From HGM11412 sp045651725 (GTDB taxonomy: Bacteria; Bacillota; Clostridia; Christensenellales; Borkfalkiaceae), in contig JAZRSX010000015.1 of NCBI GenBank assembly GCA_045651725.1, positions 62,001-126,000 on the forward strand: a stretch of 64,000 nucleotides of DNA, given 5' to 3'. Position numbers and translations under genes: made by a program. The notes under the pieces are model-generated. The model saw only the letters and a program-made list of their open reading frames with translations, did no database searches and was not told where the DNA came from. Positions within the stretch are counted from its first letter, which is position 1. Every line of letters starts with the position of its first letter. Shown piece after piece: positions 24,976-33,785 of this stretch.

Positions 24976-26292
24976 TTAGTTGTCCTCCGTCTTCTCTCTT
25001 ACAAAAAGTCTTATCGGCGTACCCGAAAAATCAAAAGTGTTTCTTAAAGTGTTTTCTAAAAATCTTTTGTAACTAAAATGCATAAGGTCGGCGCTGTTTG
25101 CGAAAATTACGAAAGTCGGCGGACAAACCCCATCTTGAACGGCATAGTATATTTTTAATCTTCTACCGTTTTTCGTAGGTGGTTCGGTTGCTCTAACAGC
25201 GTCGTTTATAACGTCGTTTAAAGTACCCGTCGTTATACGCTTTTGGCTATTTTGGTAAACTTCGTTTACCATATTAAAGAGTTTTTCCGTTCTTAAACCC
25301 GTTTTTGCCGAAATAAATATCGACTTAAAATAGTCCATAAACGCAAGGTCAACGTCAAGTTTATTTTTAAACTTTTCTATCGTATAGGTGTCTTTTTCAA
25401 TAGCGTCCCACTTATTCATTACGACGATAGACGGCTTTCCTTGTTCGTGGATATAACCTAAAATTTTAACGTCTTGTTCGGTTAAGCCTTCAATACTGTC
25501 AACAACGGCAAGACATACGTCGGCACGCCTTATTGCGCCTAACGCACGCACTACGCTGTAATACTCAACGTCTTCACAAACCGCCTTTTTCTTTCTTATG
25601 CCTGCGGTGTCTATAATCATATACTTTTGACCGTTTACTTCAAGCGGTGTATCTATTGCGTCACGCGTTGTGCCCGCCATATTAGAAACGATTGTTCTGT
25701 CGTAGCCTAAAAGTTTGTTGGTTAAACTTGACTTGCCAGCATTTGGCTTACCTACTATTGCAATTTTTACGTATTCGCTTTGCTCGTCTTCGTTAGAAAG
25801 GTCAAAACTGTTGCAAACTTCGTCAAGCAAATCGCCAAGCCCCTTGCCTTGCTCGCAAGAAATACCAAACGGCTCGCCTAAACCAAGTTCATAGTATTCC
25901 ATAAGCAAGGTGGCGTCGTAATTATCCATTTTATTTACGGCAAGAACTACTTTTTTATTAGATTTACGAAGTATCGTTGCAACGTCGCTATCGGCAGCGG
26001 TCAAACCGCCTTTTATATCACACATAAAAATTATAACGTCTGCCGTTTCTATTGCTATTTCGGCTTGTTTTTTTATGTGTATCCACATTTCGTCTTGCGA
26101 TTTTAATTCAATTCCGCCCGTATCGATAAGCGTAAATTCCTTTCCGCACCACTCTGCGTCACAATAAATTCTATCCCTTGTAACGCCCGGCACGTTTTCT
26201 ACTATTGAAATCTTTTTTCCCGTAACTTTATTAAAGAAAGTAGACTTGCCAACGTTTGGCCTACCTACTACTGCAACTATCGGTTTACTCAT
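24976..26292 (-). CDS. der: GTPase Der (EngA)
   Basis: Ribosome assembly GTPase for the 50S subunit. It has two tandem G domains: GRPNVGKSTF (about 8-17) with DTGGIE and NKMD, and GKPNAGKSSL (about 182-191) with DTAGIRKK and NKWD. A C-terminal KH-like domain ends GTPIRLFVREK. At 438 residues it is normal length. The start overlaps the DUF512 gene by 4 bp. Confidence 0.98.
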   Translation of the reverse strand: MSKPIVAVVGRPNVGKSTFFNKVTGKKISIVENVPGVTRDRIYCDAEWCGKEFTLIDTGGIELKSQDEMWIHIKKQAEIAIETADVIIFMCDIKGGLTAADSDVATILRKSNKKVVLAVNKMDNYDATLLMEYYELGLGEPFGISCEQGKGLGDLLDEVCNSFDLSNEDEQSEYVKIAIVGKPNAGKSSLTNKLLGYDRTIVSNMAGTTRDAIDTPLEVNGQKYMIIDTAGIRKKKAVCEDVEYYSVVRALGAIRRADVCLAVVDSIEGLTEQDVKILGYIHEQGKPSIVVMNKWDAIEKDTYTIEKFKNKLDVDLAFMDYFKSIFISAKTGLRTEKLFNMVNEVYQNSQKRITTGTLNDVINDAVRATEPPTKNGRRLKIYYAVQDGVCPPTFVIFANSADLMHFSYKRFLENTLRNTFDFSGTPIRLFVREKTEDN

Positions 26293-27590
26293 TTTACTAT
26301 CCTTATATCCTTTCCACCACTAATTGCGTCAAAAAAACTTTGACCGCTTCCGTTAGTTATTATTATTTTTTTGTTTAATTTTTGCCTAAATTCTTGCAAG
26401 GTTAAGTCGTCTAAAAACACGTCTTCGCCTTGCCTTAAACACACGTCGGGCAATACTAACGCGTCGTAATCGCCTATAACTTTTACGGCGTAGTTTAAAA
26501 TATCGCCACCCGTTAGCAACCCCGTACAATTTACGGTATCTCCAAAAAAATGGTTTTTGACGGATAACACGCTACCGTCAAGCCCCGAAACTACTGCTTT
26601 TACTTTATTTAGGCAATCGTTTATAAAATCGCTAGCACTTTCGCCACAAACAAGCAAATATTTTTTGTTGTGCTTGCAAGGTTTTAAACTTGCGTTTAAT
26701 TCGTCTAAAAACTTTGCAGTTGTGCCAACGCCGTTACCTATTTGACTAAAATTGCCGTAATCTTCCACACTTTTAACGGGCAAACCCGCTTTAAAATAAA
26801 ACTCGTCGCCAAGTTGCGCAAAATTAAAGCCAAATTTTTTGTTTAAACTTTCAACTTGCTCTATTACGCATTTAGAGTAACTTGAAGTTGCGTTTTCTAT
26901 ATCGTAAAGCCCCTGTCTAAAAGCCGTTATTCCACAAGGAACAACCGCCACCGAACAAACGCTTGGATATAAACCGTATAAATCGTTTATCGTTTTATCA
27001 AGCAACGCGCCGTCGTTTACTTTTGGCACTAAAACGACTTGCGTTTCCATTTTTATACCGCCGTTTGCAAGTTTTTTAAGTTTTTCAATTATATCACCCG
27101 CAAAACGATTGTTAAGCATTAACTTTCTCGTGTTGCTATCGGTAACTTGAACGCTTACGTATAGCGGGCTTAAATTTAAGCGGATAATTCTTTCAATATC
27201 GCCGTCGTTTAAGTTAGTTAGCGTTACGAAGTTTCCACGCAAAAAACTTTGGCGGTAGTCGTCGTCTTTAACGTATAAAGACTTTCGCATACCCTTTGGC
27301 ATTTGGTCTACAAAGCAAAAAATACAGTTGTTATGGCAATTTTTAACGTCTAAATTGTCGCTTTCAAAAGTAAGTTCCATACTTTCGCTTGTATACTTTT
27401 CAATTTCGGCGGTTGACAAAACGCCGTCTTTATCAAGCACTTCTACGGTAAAGTTTTCTAAACTGTCGTAATACAAATAATCTAAAATATCAACGACGTC
27501 ATAACCGTCGAATTTAGTTATGGTATCGCCTACTTGCAAGCCGACTTCACGCATTATTGAGTTTTTGCCTATTGACTTTACCTTTAACAT
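26289..27590 (-). CDS. DUF512 family Fe-S protein (PDZ-like plus radical-SAM-like)
   Basis: 433 residues. An N-terminal PDZ-like segment (GLQVGDTITKFDGYDV, about 17-32) precedes a CxxxCxxC cluster CHNNCIFC (Cys85, Cys89, Cys92) and FVDQMPKGMR. The DUF512 region (about 285-425) follows, with a late GNGVGTTAKF block. This architecture is conserved next to der in many Clostridia; the reaction is not known to me. The cysteine cluster suggests a [4Fe-4S] radical-SAM-type enzyme. A GTT-spaced AAAGG ribosome-binding site precedes the ATG, and the gene overlaps der by 4 bp. Confidence 0.9.
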   Translation of the reverse strand: MLKVKSIGKNSIMREVGLQVGDTITKFDGYDVVDILDYLYYDSLENFTVEVLDKDGVLSTAEIEKYTSESMELTFESDNLDVKNCHNNCIFCFVDQMPKGMRKSLYVKDDDYRQSFLRGNFVTLTNLNDGDIERIIRLNLSPLYVSVQVTDSNTRKLMLNNRFAGDIIEKLKKLANGGIKMETQVVLVPKVNDGALLDKTINDLYGLYPSVCSVAVVPCGITAFRQGLYDIENATSSYSKCVIEQVESLNKKFGFNFAQLGDEFYFKAGLPVKSVEDYGNFSQIGNGVGTTAKFLDELNASLKPCKHNKKYLLVCGESASDFINDCLNKVKAVVSGLDGSVLSVKNHFFGDTVNCTGLLTGGDILNYAVKVIGDYDALVLPDVCLRQGEDVFLDDLTLQEFRQKLNKKIIITNGSGQSFFDAISGGKDIRIVK

Positions 27591-27609
27591 AACAACCTTT
27601 AATTTTTAC

Positions 27610-28311
27610 TTATTTTGTAAAAAGTTCTTCTTCGCTTGTAGTTAGATATCTACAACTTCCTTCTTCTAGCGTTTCGTCAAGTACAATTCCACCGAAAGAC
27701 ACTCTTTTTAAGTAACTAATTTTGTTACCTATACTGCCGAAAATTCGCTTAATTTCGTGATATTTACCTTCCGTTAAAGTAACGTATCCGCTAGTTTTAG
27801 TTAGCATTTTAACTTCGCAAGGGCGTGTAGTATACCCGTCTTTTAAAGTAACGCCGTTTTCAATTATTTCTACTTGACTATCTAAAACTTCGTCTAAAAC
27901 TTCAAAATAATAGTCTTTTTTAGTAAAATTTTTAGGAGCAAGCCTTTTGTGTGCCGAAACGCCGTCGTTAGTTATAATAACTAAACCAACGGTGTCTTTA
28001 TCAAGCCTACCGCAAGGAAACAACCCTTGCCTTTTGTATTCGCTTGGCAAAATATCTATAACGGTTTTACTTTCGCCGTCTTCCGTAGCACTAACTACGC
28101 CACTAGGTTTATTTAGCATAATATAGACGAACTTTTTAAAATTAGGCTTTTTGCCGTCAAGCAAAATTTCGTCTACGCTAGCGTCAACTTTTAGCGACGG
28201 GCTTGTAACTACGCTTCCGTTTACAGTAACCCTTTTGCTCTTAATTGCCGTTTGACACTCTGACCTAGTCATAATAGCGCAAGAAGAAAATAACTTGTCT
28301 AACCTTTCCAT
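27610..28311 (-). CDS. 16S/23S rRNA pseudouridine synthase, RsuA/RluB family
   Basis: Converts a specific rRNA uridine to pseudouridine. An N-terminal S4 RNA-binding domain (about 1-48) precedes the catalytic domain, which has the aspartate motif GRLDKDTVGLVIITNDG (Asp104), MLNKPSG upstream and a C-terminal EGKYHEIKRIFGSIG block. At 233 residues it is full length for RsuA-type enzymes. The target position cannot be told from sequence. Its ATG overlaps the recR stop codon by one base. Confidence 0.94.
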   Translation of the reverse strand: MERLDKLFSSCAIMTRSECQTAIKSKRVTVNGSVVTSPSLKVDASVDEILLDGKKPNFKKFVYIMLNKPSGVVSATEDGESKTVIDILPSEYKRQGLFPCGRLDKDTVGLVIITNDGVSAHKRLAPKNFTKKDYYFEVLDEVLDSQVEIIENGVTLKDGYTTRPCEVKMLTKTSGYVTLTEGKYHEIKRIFGSIGNKISYLKRVSFGGIVLDETLEEGSCRYLTTSEEELFTK

Positions 28312-28904
28312 TATAATTCCTTTCTATCAACGAAAGCGCGCATTAAAGTTACTTCGTCGGTATACTCGATATCACTGCCGATAGGTATACCGTGCGCTAG
28401 CCTTGTAACCTTTACGCCAAGCGGTTTTATTACGCTAGTTATATACATAGCCGTAATTTCGCCGTCATAGTCGGGGTTAGTTGCTAAAACTACTTCTTTA
28501 ACGCCGTCTTCTTTTATGCGAACGACTAAACCTTCAACGTCAATATCGTTAGGCCCTACGTTTTCGCTTGGGCGCAAAGTTCCATGCAAAACGTGATACA
28601 CACCGCTAAATTCGTGGATTTTTTCCATAGCGACGATATCTTTTGGCTCTTTGACTACGCACACGATTTCGTGTGAGCGGTTTTTACAAATATCGCAAAC
28701 GTCTTTATCGGTATAGTTTCCGCAAATTTTACAGTAGTGTATTTTGTTTTTGCAATCTATAATGCTATTTGCAAACGCTTCGGCATCTTCTTTAGACATA
28801 TTTATAATTTCATACGCAAATCGTTGCGCCGTTTTAGTTCCCACACCTGGCAACTTGGTAAAAGCGTTTATCAATTTGCCGATGGGTTCTATATGTTGAC
28901 TCAT
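28311..28904 (-). CDS. recR: Recombination mediator RecR
   Basis: DNA repair protein that acts with RecO/RecF to load RecA. It has a helix-hairpin-helix region (LPGVGTKTAQRFAYEI, about 18-33), a C4 zinc finger built on CKICGNY and CDIC (about 58-73), and a Toprim domain (VVKEPKDIVAMEK through NPDYDGEIT). A C-terminal strand with RLAHGIPIGSDIEY is typical. At 197 residues it is full length. It sits 3 bp after ybaB. Confidence 0.98.
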   Translation of the reverse strand: MSQHIEPIGKLINAFTKLPGVGTKTAQRFAYEIINMSKEDAEAFANSIIDCKNKIHYCKICGNYTDKDVCDICKNRSHEIVCVVKEPKDIVAMEKIHEFSGVYHVLHGTLRPSENVGPNDIDVEGLVVRIKEDGVKEVVLATNPDYDGEITAMYITSVIKPLGVKVTRLAHGIPIGSDIEYTDEVTLMRAFVDRKEL

Positions 28905-28907
28905 AAA

Positions 28908-29246
28908 TTAAAATAAGCCCCCAGCACCACCGAACGCGCCCATTTTTTCTTTGTGTAATTCATCGGCTTTTTCGTAAGCGTCGTTTATTGCAACGATTAT
29001 TAAATCTTCAAGCATTTCTAAATCGTCAACGTCAACGGCTTCTTTTTTAATGTTTATTGATTGAATATTCTTTTTGCCGTTCATAGTAACGGTAACTAAA
29101 CCGCTAGCCGAAACGCCTTCGATAACGGCATCTTCAAGTTCTTGTTGCGCTCTTTGCATATCTTGTTGCATTTTTTGTGCTTGTTTCATAAGTTGTTGCA
29201 TTTGATTGCCACCACCGAAACCGCCAAAGCCACCTTTAAATCCCAT
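28908..29246 (-). CDS. YbaB/EbfC family nucleoid-associated protein
   Basis: 112-residue dimeric DNA-binding protein. A Gly-rich N-terminus (GFKGGFGGFGGGNQ) leads into the Gln/Met-rich helix MQQLMKQAQKMQQDMQRAQ, typical of the family, then a beta domain with ITIKKEAVD-like strands. It lies between dnaX and recR, the usual Firmicutes order. Confidence 0.95.
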   Translation of the reverse strand: MGFKGGFGGFGGGNQMQQLMKQAQKMQQDMQRAQQELEDAVIEGVSASGLVTVTMNGKKNIQSINIKKEAVDVDDLEMLEDLIIVAINDAYEKADELHKEKMGAFGGAGGLF

Positions 29247-29302
29247 AGTTTTACACCTCTTTTATTTTAATAGGCTTGCCGTTTTTGGCTAACCTTAATA
29301 CA

Positions 29303-31048
29303 TTATTTTATTTCGCTAATAGTTCCAAAAAACTCTTTTACGGCATCGTCGTCACTAGCGTTACAACTAGAAGTTTCGCCCAAAACGGACACCTTCGTTA
29401 TGCCAAAATCTTTGACGATATCTTTGATGATAGATAAATTTTCTTCTTTTGACACCAAATTGCGTTCCGCACTACCGCCCGCGTTTATAATAAGTTCGCC
29501 GTTTACAACGGTTGCGCTCATTTCTTGCGACGCTACCCATAAAATAGTTTTGCCTTCCATAGTTCTTAAACGCCTTACGACCATACCCCAAACGCGCTTG
29601 CCTAAATTTTCGTCTACAACTTGCGTAGACTTAACTTCGCTTACAGTTGGCTTGACTTCGGCTTGCTCTTTTTTAACTTGACTTTTTTCAGGTTCAATTT
29701 CATACGGCACTTCTTCGATAGGCGCTTCTATTTCTTCGATAGGCGCATAAGGTTCTTCAAAACTTTCTATTTCTTCTTGTTGCGTAGTTTCTACAACTTC
29801 ATTTTTAACCGCCGTAACCTTGTTTTGACTGCTAAAAGTAGTTACTTCGGCGTTATTTTTTAAAATTATTTTTGGTTTTTCAAAATCGCTTGCGTTAAGA
29901 TTAGAAAGTTTACTTTCTAAAGCGTTTATTCTAGAAAGCAAAGCGTCAATGTTGTAATCGGCTTCTTTTAAAGATGCCTTTATAAGCGCCGTTTCAAAAA
30001 CAGCGCGTGGTTGCAAAGAGTATTTGAGTTGCGATTCTATTGAAGAAACAATCTCTAAAACCCTTAAAAGCCTGTGTTCGTCGCATATGCTTGCGGTTTT
30101 TTTATAGGCTTCAATTTTATCGTCGGGTAAAGCCAAAATGCTTTTTGCATTTTTACAAGTTTTAACGACGACTAAATCTCTAACGTAACAAATAACGTCT
30201 TTACAAAGTAAAGAAATGCTTTTGCCTAAATTGTAAAGTTCTTCGGTAAATTGCAAAACGCTACCCGTATCGCCGTTTAATACGGCTTTTACAAGCGCGT
30301 CCGTCTTTAAAGAATCGGTTGCGCCTAAAACCGAAATAACGTCGTCGTACGATAGTTCGCCTTCGCTTGCAGAAACGCATAGGTCGGCAACCGAAAGCGC
30401 GTCTCTAACACTGCCTTCGCCCGCTTTTGCTATTGCAAGTATTGCTTCTTGAGTGTATTTTTTGCTTATTTCATCGTATATTTTAGCAATTAAACTTGCT
30501 ATTTCTTTTGTTGAAACAAGCCTAAAATCAAATCTCATACACCTTGATAAAATAGTTGCGGGTAGTTTGTGCGGTTCCGTCGTTGCAAGTATGAAAATAG
30601 CGTGTTTTGGAGGTTCTTCAAGCGTTTTTAAAAGCGCGTTAAAGGCTTCGCTTGTAAGCATATGAACTTCGTCTATTATATAAACTTTATACCTTGCGCT
30701 TACGGGCGGATATTGAACGTTTTCTCTAATTTCCCTAACGTTTTCAACTTTGTTGTTAGACGCAGCGTCCATTTCAACGACGTCTATGTTAGACGAAGAC
30801 GAAAGCGCTTCACACGCCTTACACTTGCCACAAGGCGAACCGTTTTTATTTTCTAAACAGTTTACGGCTTTTGCAAAGATTTTTGCAAGAGTAGTCTTAC
30901 CCGTACCGCGCGCGCCCGTAAACAAGTAGGCGTGCCCTATTCTATCTGATTTAATTTGATTCGTAAGCGTTTTAACTATTGCCTCTTGACCGATAACCTC
31001 GTCAAAAGTAGTAGGTCTAAAACGCCTGTAAATTGCTAAATAAGACAT
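29303..31048 (-). CDS. dnaX: DNA polymerase III subunit gamma/tau
   Basis: Clamp-loader ATPase. Walker A GARGTGKTT lies near residue 45, followed by the zinc cluster (CLENKNGSPCGKCKAC). The DEVHML Walker B and SRCMRFDF sensor follow, then the lid, then a variable acidic region (about 385-470, EEIEAPIEEV-type) and a C-terminal domain. I place the start at the ATG at 31046-31048. The family start is MSYLAIYRRFRP, and a GGTGA ribosome-binding site lies 5 nt before it; a GTG three codons upstream would overlap sigH. This gives 581 residues. Confidence 0.96.
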   Translation of the reverse strand: MSYLAIYRRFRPTTFDEVIGQEAIVKTLTNQIKSDRIGHAYLFTGARGTGKTTLAKIFAKAVNCLENKNGSPCGKCKACEALSSSSNIDVVEMDAASNNKVENVREIRENVQYPPVSARYKVYIIDEVHMLTSEAFNALLKTLEEPPKHAIFILATTEPHKLPATILSRCMRFDFRLVSTKEIASLIAKIYDEISKKYTQEAILAIAKAGEGSVRDALSVADLCVSASEGELSYDDVISVLGATDSLKTDALVKAVLNGDTGSVLQFTEELYNLGKSISLLCKDVICYVRDLVVVKTCKNAKSILALPDDKIEAYKKTASICDEHRLLRVLEIVSSIESQLKYSLQPRAVFETALIKASLKEADYNIDALLSRINALESKLSNLNASDFEKPKIILKNNAEVTTFSSQNKVTAVKNEVVETTQQEEIESFEEPYAPIEEIEAPIEEVPYEIEPEKSQVKKEQAEVKPTVSEVKSTQVVDENLGKRVWGMVVRRLRTMEGKTILWVASQEMSATVVNGELIINAGGSAERNLVSKEENLSIIKDIVKDFGITKVSVLGETSSCNASDDDAVKEFFGTISEIK

Positions 31049-31049
31049 A

Positions 31050-31610
31050 TTATTCACCGATACATTTAATAATTTTTTTTCTAGCCCTTGTTAGAGCATT
31101 GTTTACACTTTTTACGTTTTTTTCCGTTTTTAAAGCGATTTCAGAATAACTTAAACCCTCTAAAAACAAGTTTAAAACGATAATTTCACTTTTTGATAGC
31201 GCGCCGTAAATTTTATGTTTTAACTCTACGCTACTTTCTTTTGAAAGCACTATGTCTTCTGGCGTAATGTCAAAAATTTGCATACTATCTAAAATTTCGG
31301 TTGGCACGCTGTTATTTAAAACGCTACTGTTATTTTTTGAGTATTTTTTTACGGCGGTAAGCAAACTGTTTTTTATACAAGTTGTTGCAAAGGTTAAAAA
31401 CGATGTGCCACCTTCTTTATACTTGTTTACGGCGTTTATTAGCCCAAACATACCTTCTTGCATCAAGTCTTCGTTTTCCGCGCCAAGCAAAAACAAGTTT
31501 CGGCAAAAATACTTAACAAGCCCGCTATACCTTGAATAGATTTCGTTAAAAGCCGTTTCGTCGCCTTGCTTATAGGCTTTTACTAATTCTTCGTCGGATA
31601 AATTTACCAT
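31050..31610 (-). CDS. sigH: RNA polymerase sigma factor SigH (Spo0H)
   Basis: Sigma-70 family factor that drives transition-phase and early sporulation genes. Region 2 contains YSGLVKYFCRN, EDLMQEGMFGLINAVNKY and TFATTCIKNSLLTAVKKYSK. Region 4 is near the C-terminus (ALSKSEIIVLNLFLEGLSYSEIALKTEKNVKSV is the helix-turn-helix). The position directly downstream of mrnC-rlmB matches the Firmicutes sigH locus. The ATG at 31608-31610 follows an AGG with 5 nt spacing; a GTG two codons upstream overlaps the rlmB stop. The product has about 186 residues. Confidence 0.9.
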   Translation of the reverse strand: MVNLSDEELVKAYKQGDETAFNEIYSRYSGLVKYFCRNLFLLGAENEDLMQEGMFGLINAVNKYKEGGTSFLTFATTCIKNSLLTAVKKYSKNNSSVLNNSVPTEILDSMQIFDITPEDIVLSKESSVELKHKIYGALSKSEIIVLNLFLEGLSYSEIALKTEKNVKSVNNALTRARKKIIKCIGE

Positions 31611-31612
31611 AA

Positions 31613-32356
31613 TCACCTATTATTTTTTACTTGGCTTTGACGAACTAATTCAAACACCGCAACCGCACAAGCAACCGATGCGTTAAGCGAATTTACCTTG
31701 CCAAACATAGGTATAGACACTACGGCATCGCACTTTTCTTTCGTAAGCCTGTTTACGCCCGTGTCTTCACCGCCAACTATTATTGCGGTTTTGCCCGTTA
31801 AGTCCGTTTTATAAATATCGCCACCGCCAACTTCAAGCGCGTAAGTCCAAAGTCCGCAATCTTTTAACTTGTCTATGGCGGAGTTTATATTAGTTACCCT
31901 ACAAACCGATATGTGATTTGCACTTCCTTCCGAAATTCGCATTACGGTGTCGGTAACTTGCGCGCTACGTCTTTTGCCTATAATTACGGCATCTGCCCCA
32001 GCGCATTCCGAAACTCTTATTATGCTACCCAAATTATGTGGGTCTTCAACGCCGTCTAAAACGACGACTAACGCGTTTGACTTGTCCTTTAACCCGTTAC
32101 ACAACTCGTCGAAATCGGCGTAAACGTAGTCTGAAACGAAAGCGATAAAGCCTTGATGACGACGCATAGGCGACTCTTTATCTAAAATTTGTTTTTCAAC
32201 GTATTGAATTTTTGCTCCGCATTTAACGGCTTCTTTAACAAGCGCTCTTGACGCTTCGTCTCTCATTCCGTTTTGCACTAAAATTTTGTCAATGGTCTTG
32301 TCCGTCTTTAATAATTCCGCAACTGCGTTTCTACCTTCAATTTTCATTTTGCTCAC
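31613..32356 (-). CDS. rlmB: 23S rRNA 2'-O-ribose methyltransferase RlmB (SpoU family)
   Basis: SPOUT-fold methyltransferase that modifies 23S rRNA. The N-terminal substrate-binding domain starts KIEGRNAVAELLK. The SpoU motifs are clear: DGVEDPHNLGSIIRVSECAGADAVII, IIVGGEDTGVNRLTKEKCD and SIPMFGKVNSLNASVACAVAVFE, the knot that binds S-adenosylmethionine. At 247 residues it is full length. It overlaps mrnC upstream and the sigH region downstream. Confidence 0.96.
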   Translation of the reverse strand: MSKMKIEGRNAVAELLKTDKTIDKILVQNGMRDEASRALVKEAVKCGAKIQYVEKQILDKESPMRRHQGFIAFVSDYVYADFDELCNGLKDKSNALVVVLDGVEDPHNLGSIIRVSECAGADAVIIGKRRSAQVTDTVMRISEGSANHISVCRVTNINSAIDKLKDCGLWTYALEVGGGDIYKTDLTGKTAIIVGGEDTGVNRLTKEKCDAVVSIPMFGKVNSLNASVACAVAVFELVRQSQVKNNR

Positions 32357-32741
32357 CGTAATTTAATAAATAATCTAATCTGTCGTTTTGCCCCGTTAAG
32401 TACAAAAAACCAACAAGCGCTTCAAAGCCCGTTGCCTTATTGTACTCGCCAACCGACGCATTTTTAGCGCGCGTTCCCTTTTTAGTGTTTCTTGCGCGTT
32501 TGTATACGCTAATTTCTTCTTCGGTTAAAATGGGCAAAAGTTTGTCTAAATAATCGGCTTGCGCCTTTGCGCAAACGACTTGCGACGCCTTTTTATTAAG
32601 AACCGCGCCCTTATCGTCTTTAACAAAAACAAGTTTTTCGCGAATAAATAGCGAATAAACGGCATCGCCCACAAAGGCTAGCGTTACTGAACTTAATTGT
32701 AAAACTGCGCTTTTATCTAGCGTATCACCTAACTTAAACAT
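32337..32741 (-). CDS. mrnC: Mini-ribonuclease III
   Basis: Homodimeric double-strand-specific RNase that matures 23S rRNA ends. The 134-residue protein is an RNase III domain without the dsRNA-binding domain. LAFVGDAVYSLFIREKLV holds the catalytic acidic residue, followed by RNTKKGTRAKNASVGEYNKATGFEALVGFLYLTG, the second conserved block. It overlaps rlmB by 20 bp. Confidence 0.95.
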   Translation of the reverse strand: MFKLGDTLDKSAVLQLSSVTLAFVGDAVYSLFIREKLVFVKDDKGAVLNKKASQVVCAKAQADYLDKLLPILTEEEISVYKRARNTKKGTRAKNASVGEYNKATGFEALVGFLYLTGQNDRLDYLLNYGEQNEN

Positions 32742-32770
32742 AACTTAACCTAAAATATAATATTTTTACT

Positions 32771-32799
32771 AGTATAACATACTTTAATTAAGATTACAA
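32771..32799 (-). promoter_or_regulatory. Candidate promoter of mrnC-rlmB-sigH
   Basis: On the minus strand, TTGTAA (32794-32799), a 17-bp spacer and TATACT (32771-32776), about 30 bp before mrnC. It separates this operon from cwlD. Confidence 0.65.
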
Positions 32800-32829
32800 C
32801 TAATTACAAGATAGATTTTTATATAAAAT

Positions 32830-33513
32830 TTACACGTTCGACATATAGTTTAAAGTGCCGTCAAATATAACTTTTGCTAGTTTTTGCCTATAATTTTTGT
32901 CTTGTAAAAGCCCTTCTTCTTCGGGGTTAGACAAAAAGCCACACTCAACTATAACAGACGGACATTTTGACGTGTTAAGTAAAAAATAATCGCCCGATAG
33001 CGCCGAATAATTTTTAGAAACGGGCAAGTTTTCGTTTATGTTTTTTTGTATGGCGTTTGCTAGTTTTTTACCGCTTTCGCTATCGCTTTTATAAAAGACT
33101 TGCGCGCCCCTTCTATTAGGCGAAGTATACTTGTTTAAATGCACAGATATCAATAAATTTGGGGCACTTTCCCTAATAATTTCCGCCCTTTTTTGCATAT
33201 CGCGTTTTTTAAAACCGGGGCTTGTGTCACCGTATAAACCGTCCATAGTTTGCCTTGTTAAAACCACTTTAAACCCCACTTCTTCAAAAAGCGTTTTTAA
33301 CCGTTTTGAAATATCTAAATTTAACTCGCTTTCGCTTACGCCCGTCAAGTTTCCAACCGCACCGCCGTCAATACCGCCATGCCCTGCGTCTATAACTATC
33401 GTGTACTTAACGCTTTTTACGGCGTAAGTCGTTGGTATATATACCGTAATTAAAGAAAGCATAACTGCAATAATAAAGCAAATAACCGCTTGTTTGTTAA
33501 TAGAAAATATCAT
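32830..33513 (-). CDS. cwlD: N-acetylmuramoyl-L-alanine amidase CwlD
   Basis: Spore-cortex amidase needed to form muramic-delta-lactam, the mark read by germination lytic enzymes. A single N-terminal hydrophobic segment (about 9-30) is a signal or anchor. The Amidase_3 domain has the zinc ligands in VIDAGHGGIDGG (His45), a following glutamate in SESELNLD, and LLISVHLNKY. The catalytic glutamate is in SVIVECGFLSN. At 227 residues it matches CwlD. No ribosome-binding site is evident before the ATG; a sigma-E-like -10 lies directly upstream (33520-33527). Confidence 0.9.
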   Translation of the reverse strand: MIFSINKQAVICFIIAVMLSLITVYIPTTYAVKSVKYTIVIDAGHGGIDGGAVGNLTGVSESELNLDISKRLKTLFEEVGFKVVLTRQTMDGLYGDTSPGFKKRDMQKRAEIIRESAPNLLISVHLNKYTSPNRRGAQVFYKSDSESGKKLANAIQKNINENLPVSKNYSALSGDYFLLNTSKCPSVIVECGFLSNPEEEGLLQDKNYRQKLAKVIFDGTLNYMSNV

Positions 33514-33698
33514 ATTGTAAATGTATGTTTAAAAGTCTTTTATAATTACATTTTTTTGATTTTTACACTCGTTTTTAAGGTAAAATGCCTAACTTTTTGT
33601 GAGAATTTTTAATAGTTTTCAAATTTTACGTTTTACTTAAACAAGCCGTCTTAATTTAGCGCAATATAAATATTTAACGCTTATTGTCGTTAAAACAG

Positions 33699-33728
33699 TT
33701 GACAAAATTTCGTCAATTTTCTTATAAT
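33699..33728 (+). promoter_or_regulatory. Sigma-A promoter of glnN
   Basis: TTGACA (33699-33704), an 18-bp spacer and TATAAT (33723-33728), about 57 bp before the start. The rest of the 33514-33698 interval shows no clear structure. Confidence 0.88.
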
Positions 33729-33785
33729 AATGCTATATTTTAAGTAATTTATATGCTTTTGCAATAATTTTTAGAGAGGTTACAA

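Noticed and set aside
33541..33690. Riboswitch or leader RNA before glnN
   Set aside because: Only AT-rich DNA without stable stems is visible; the promoter is downstream of it.
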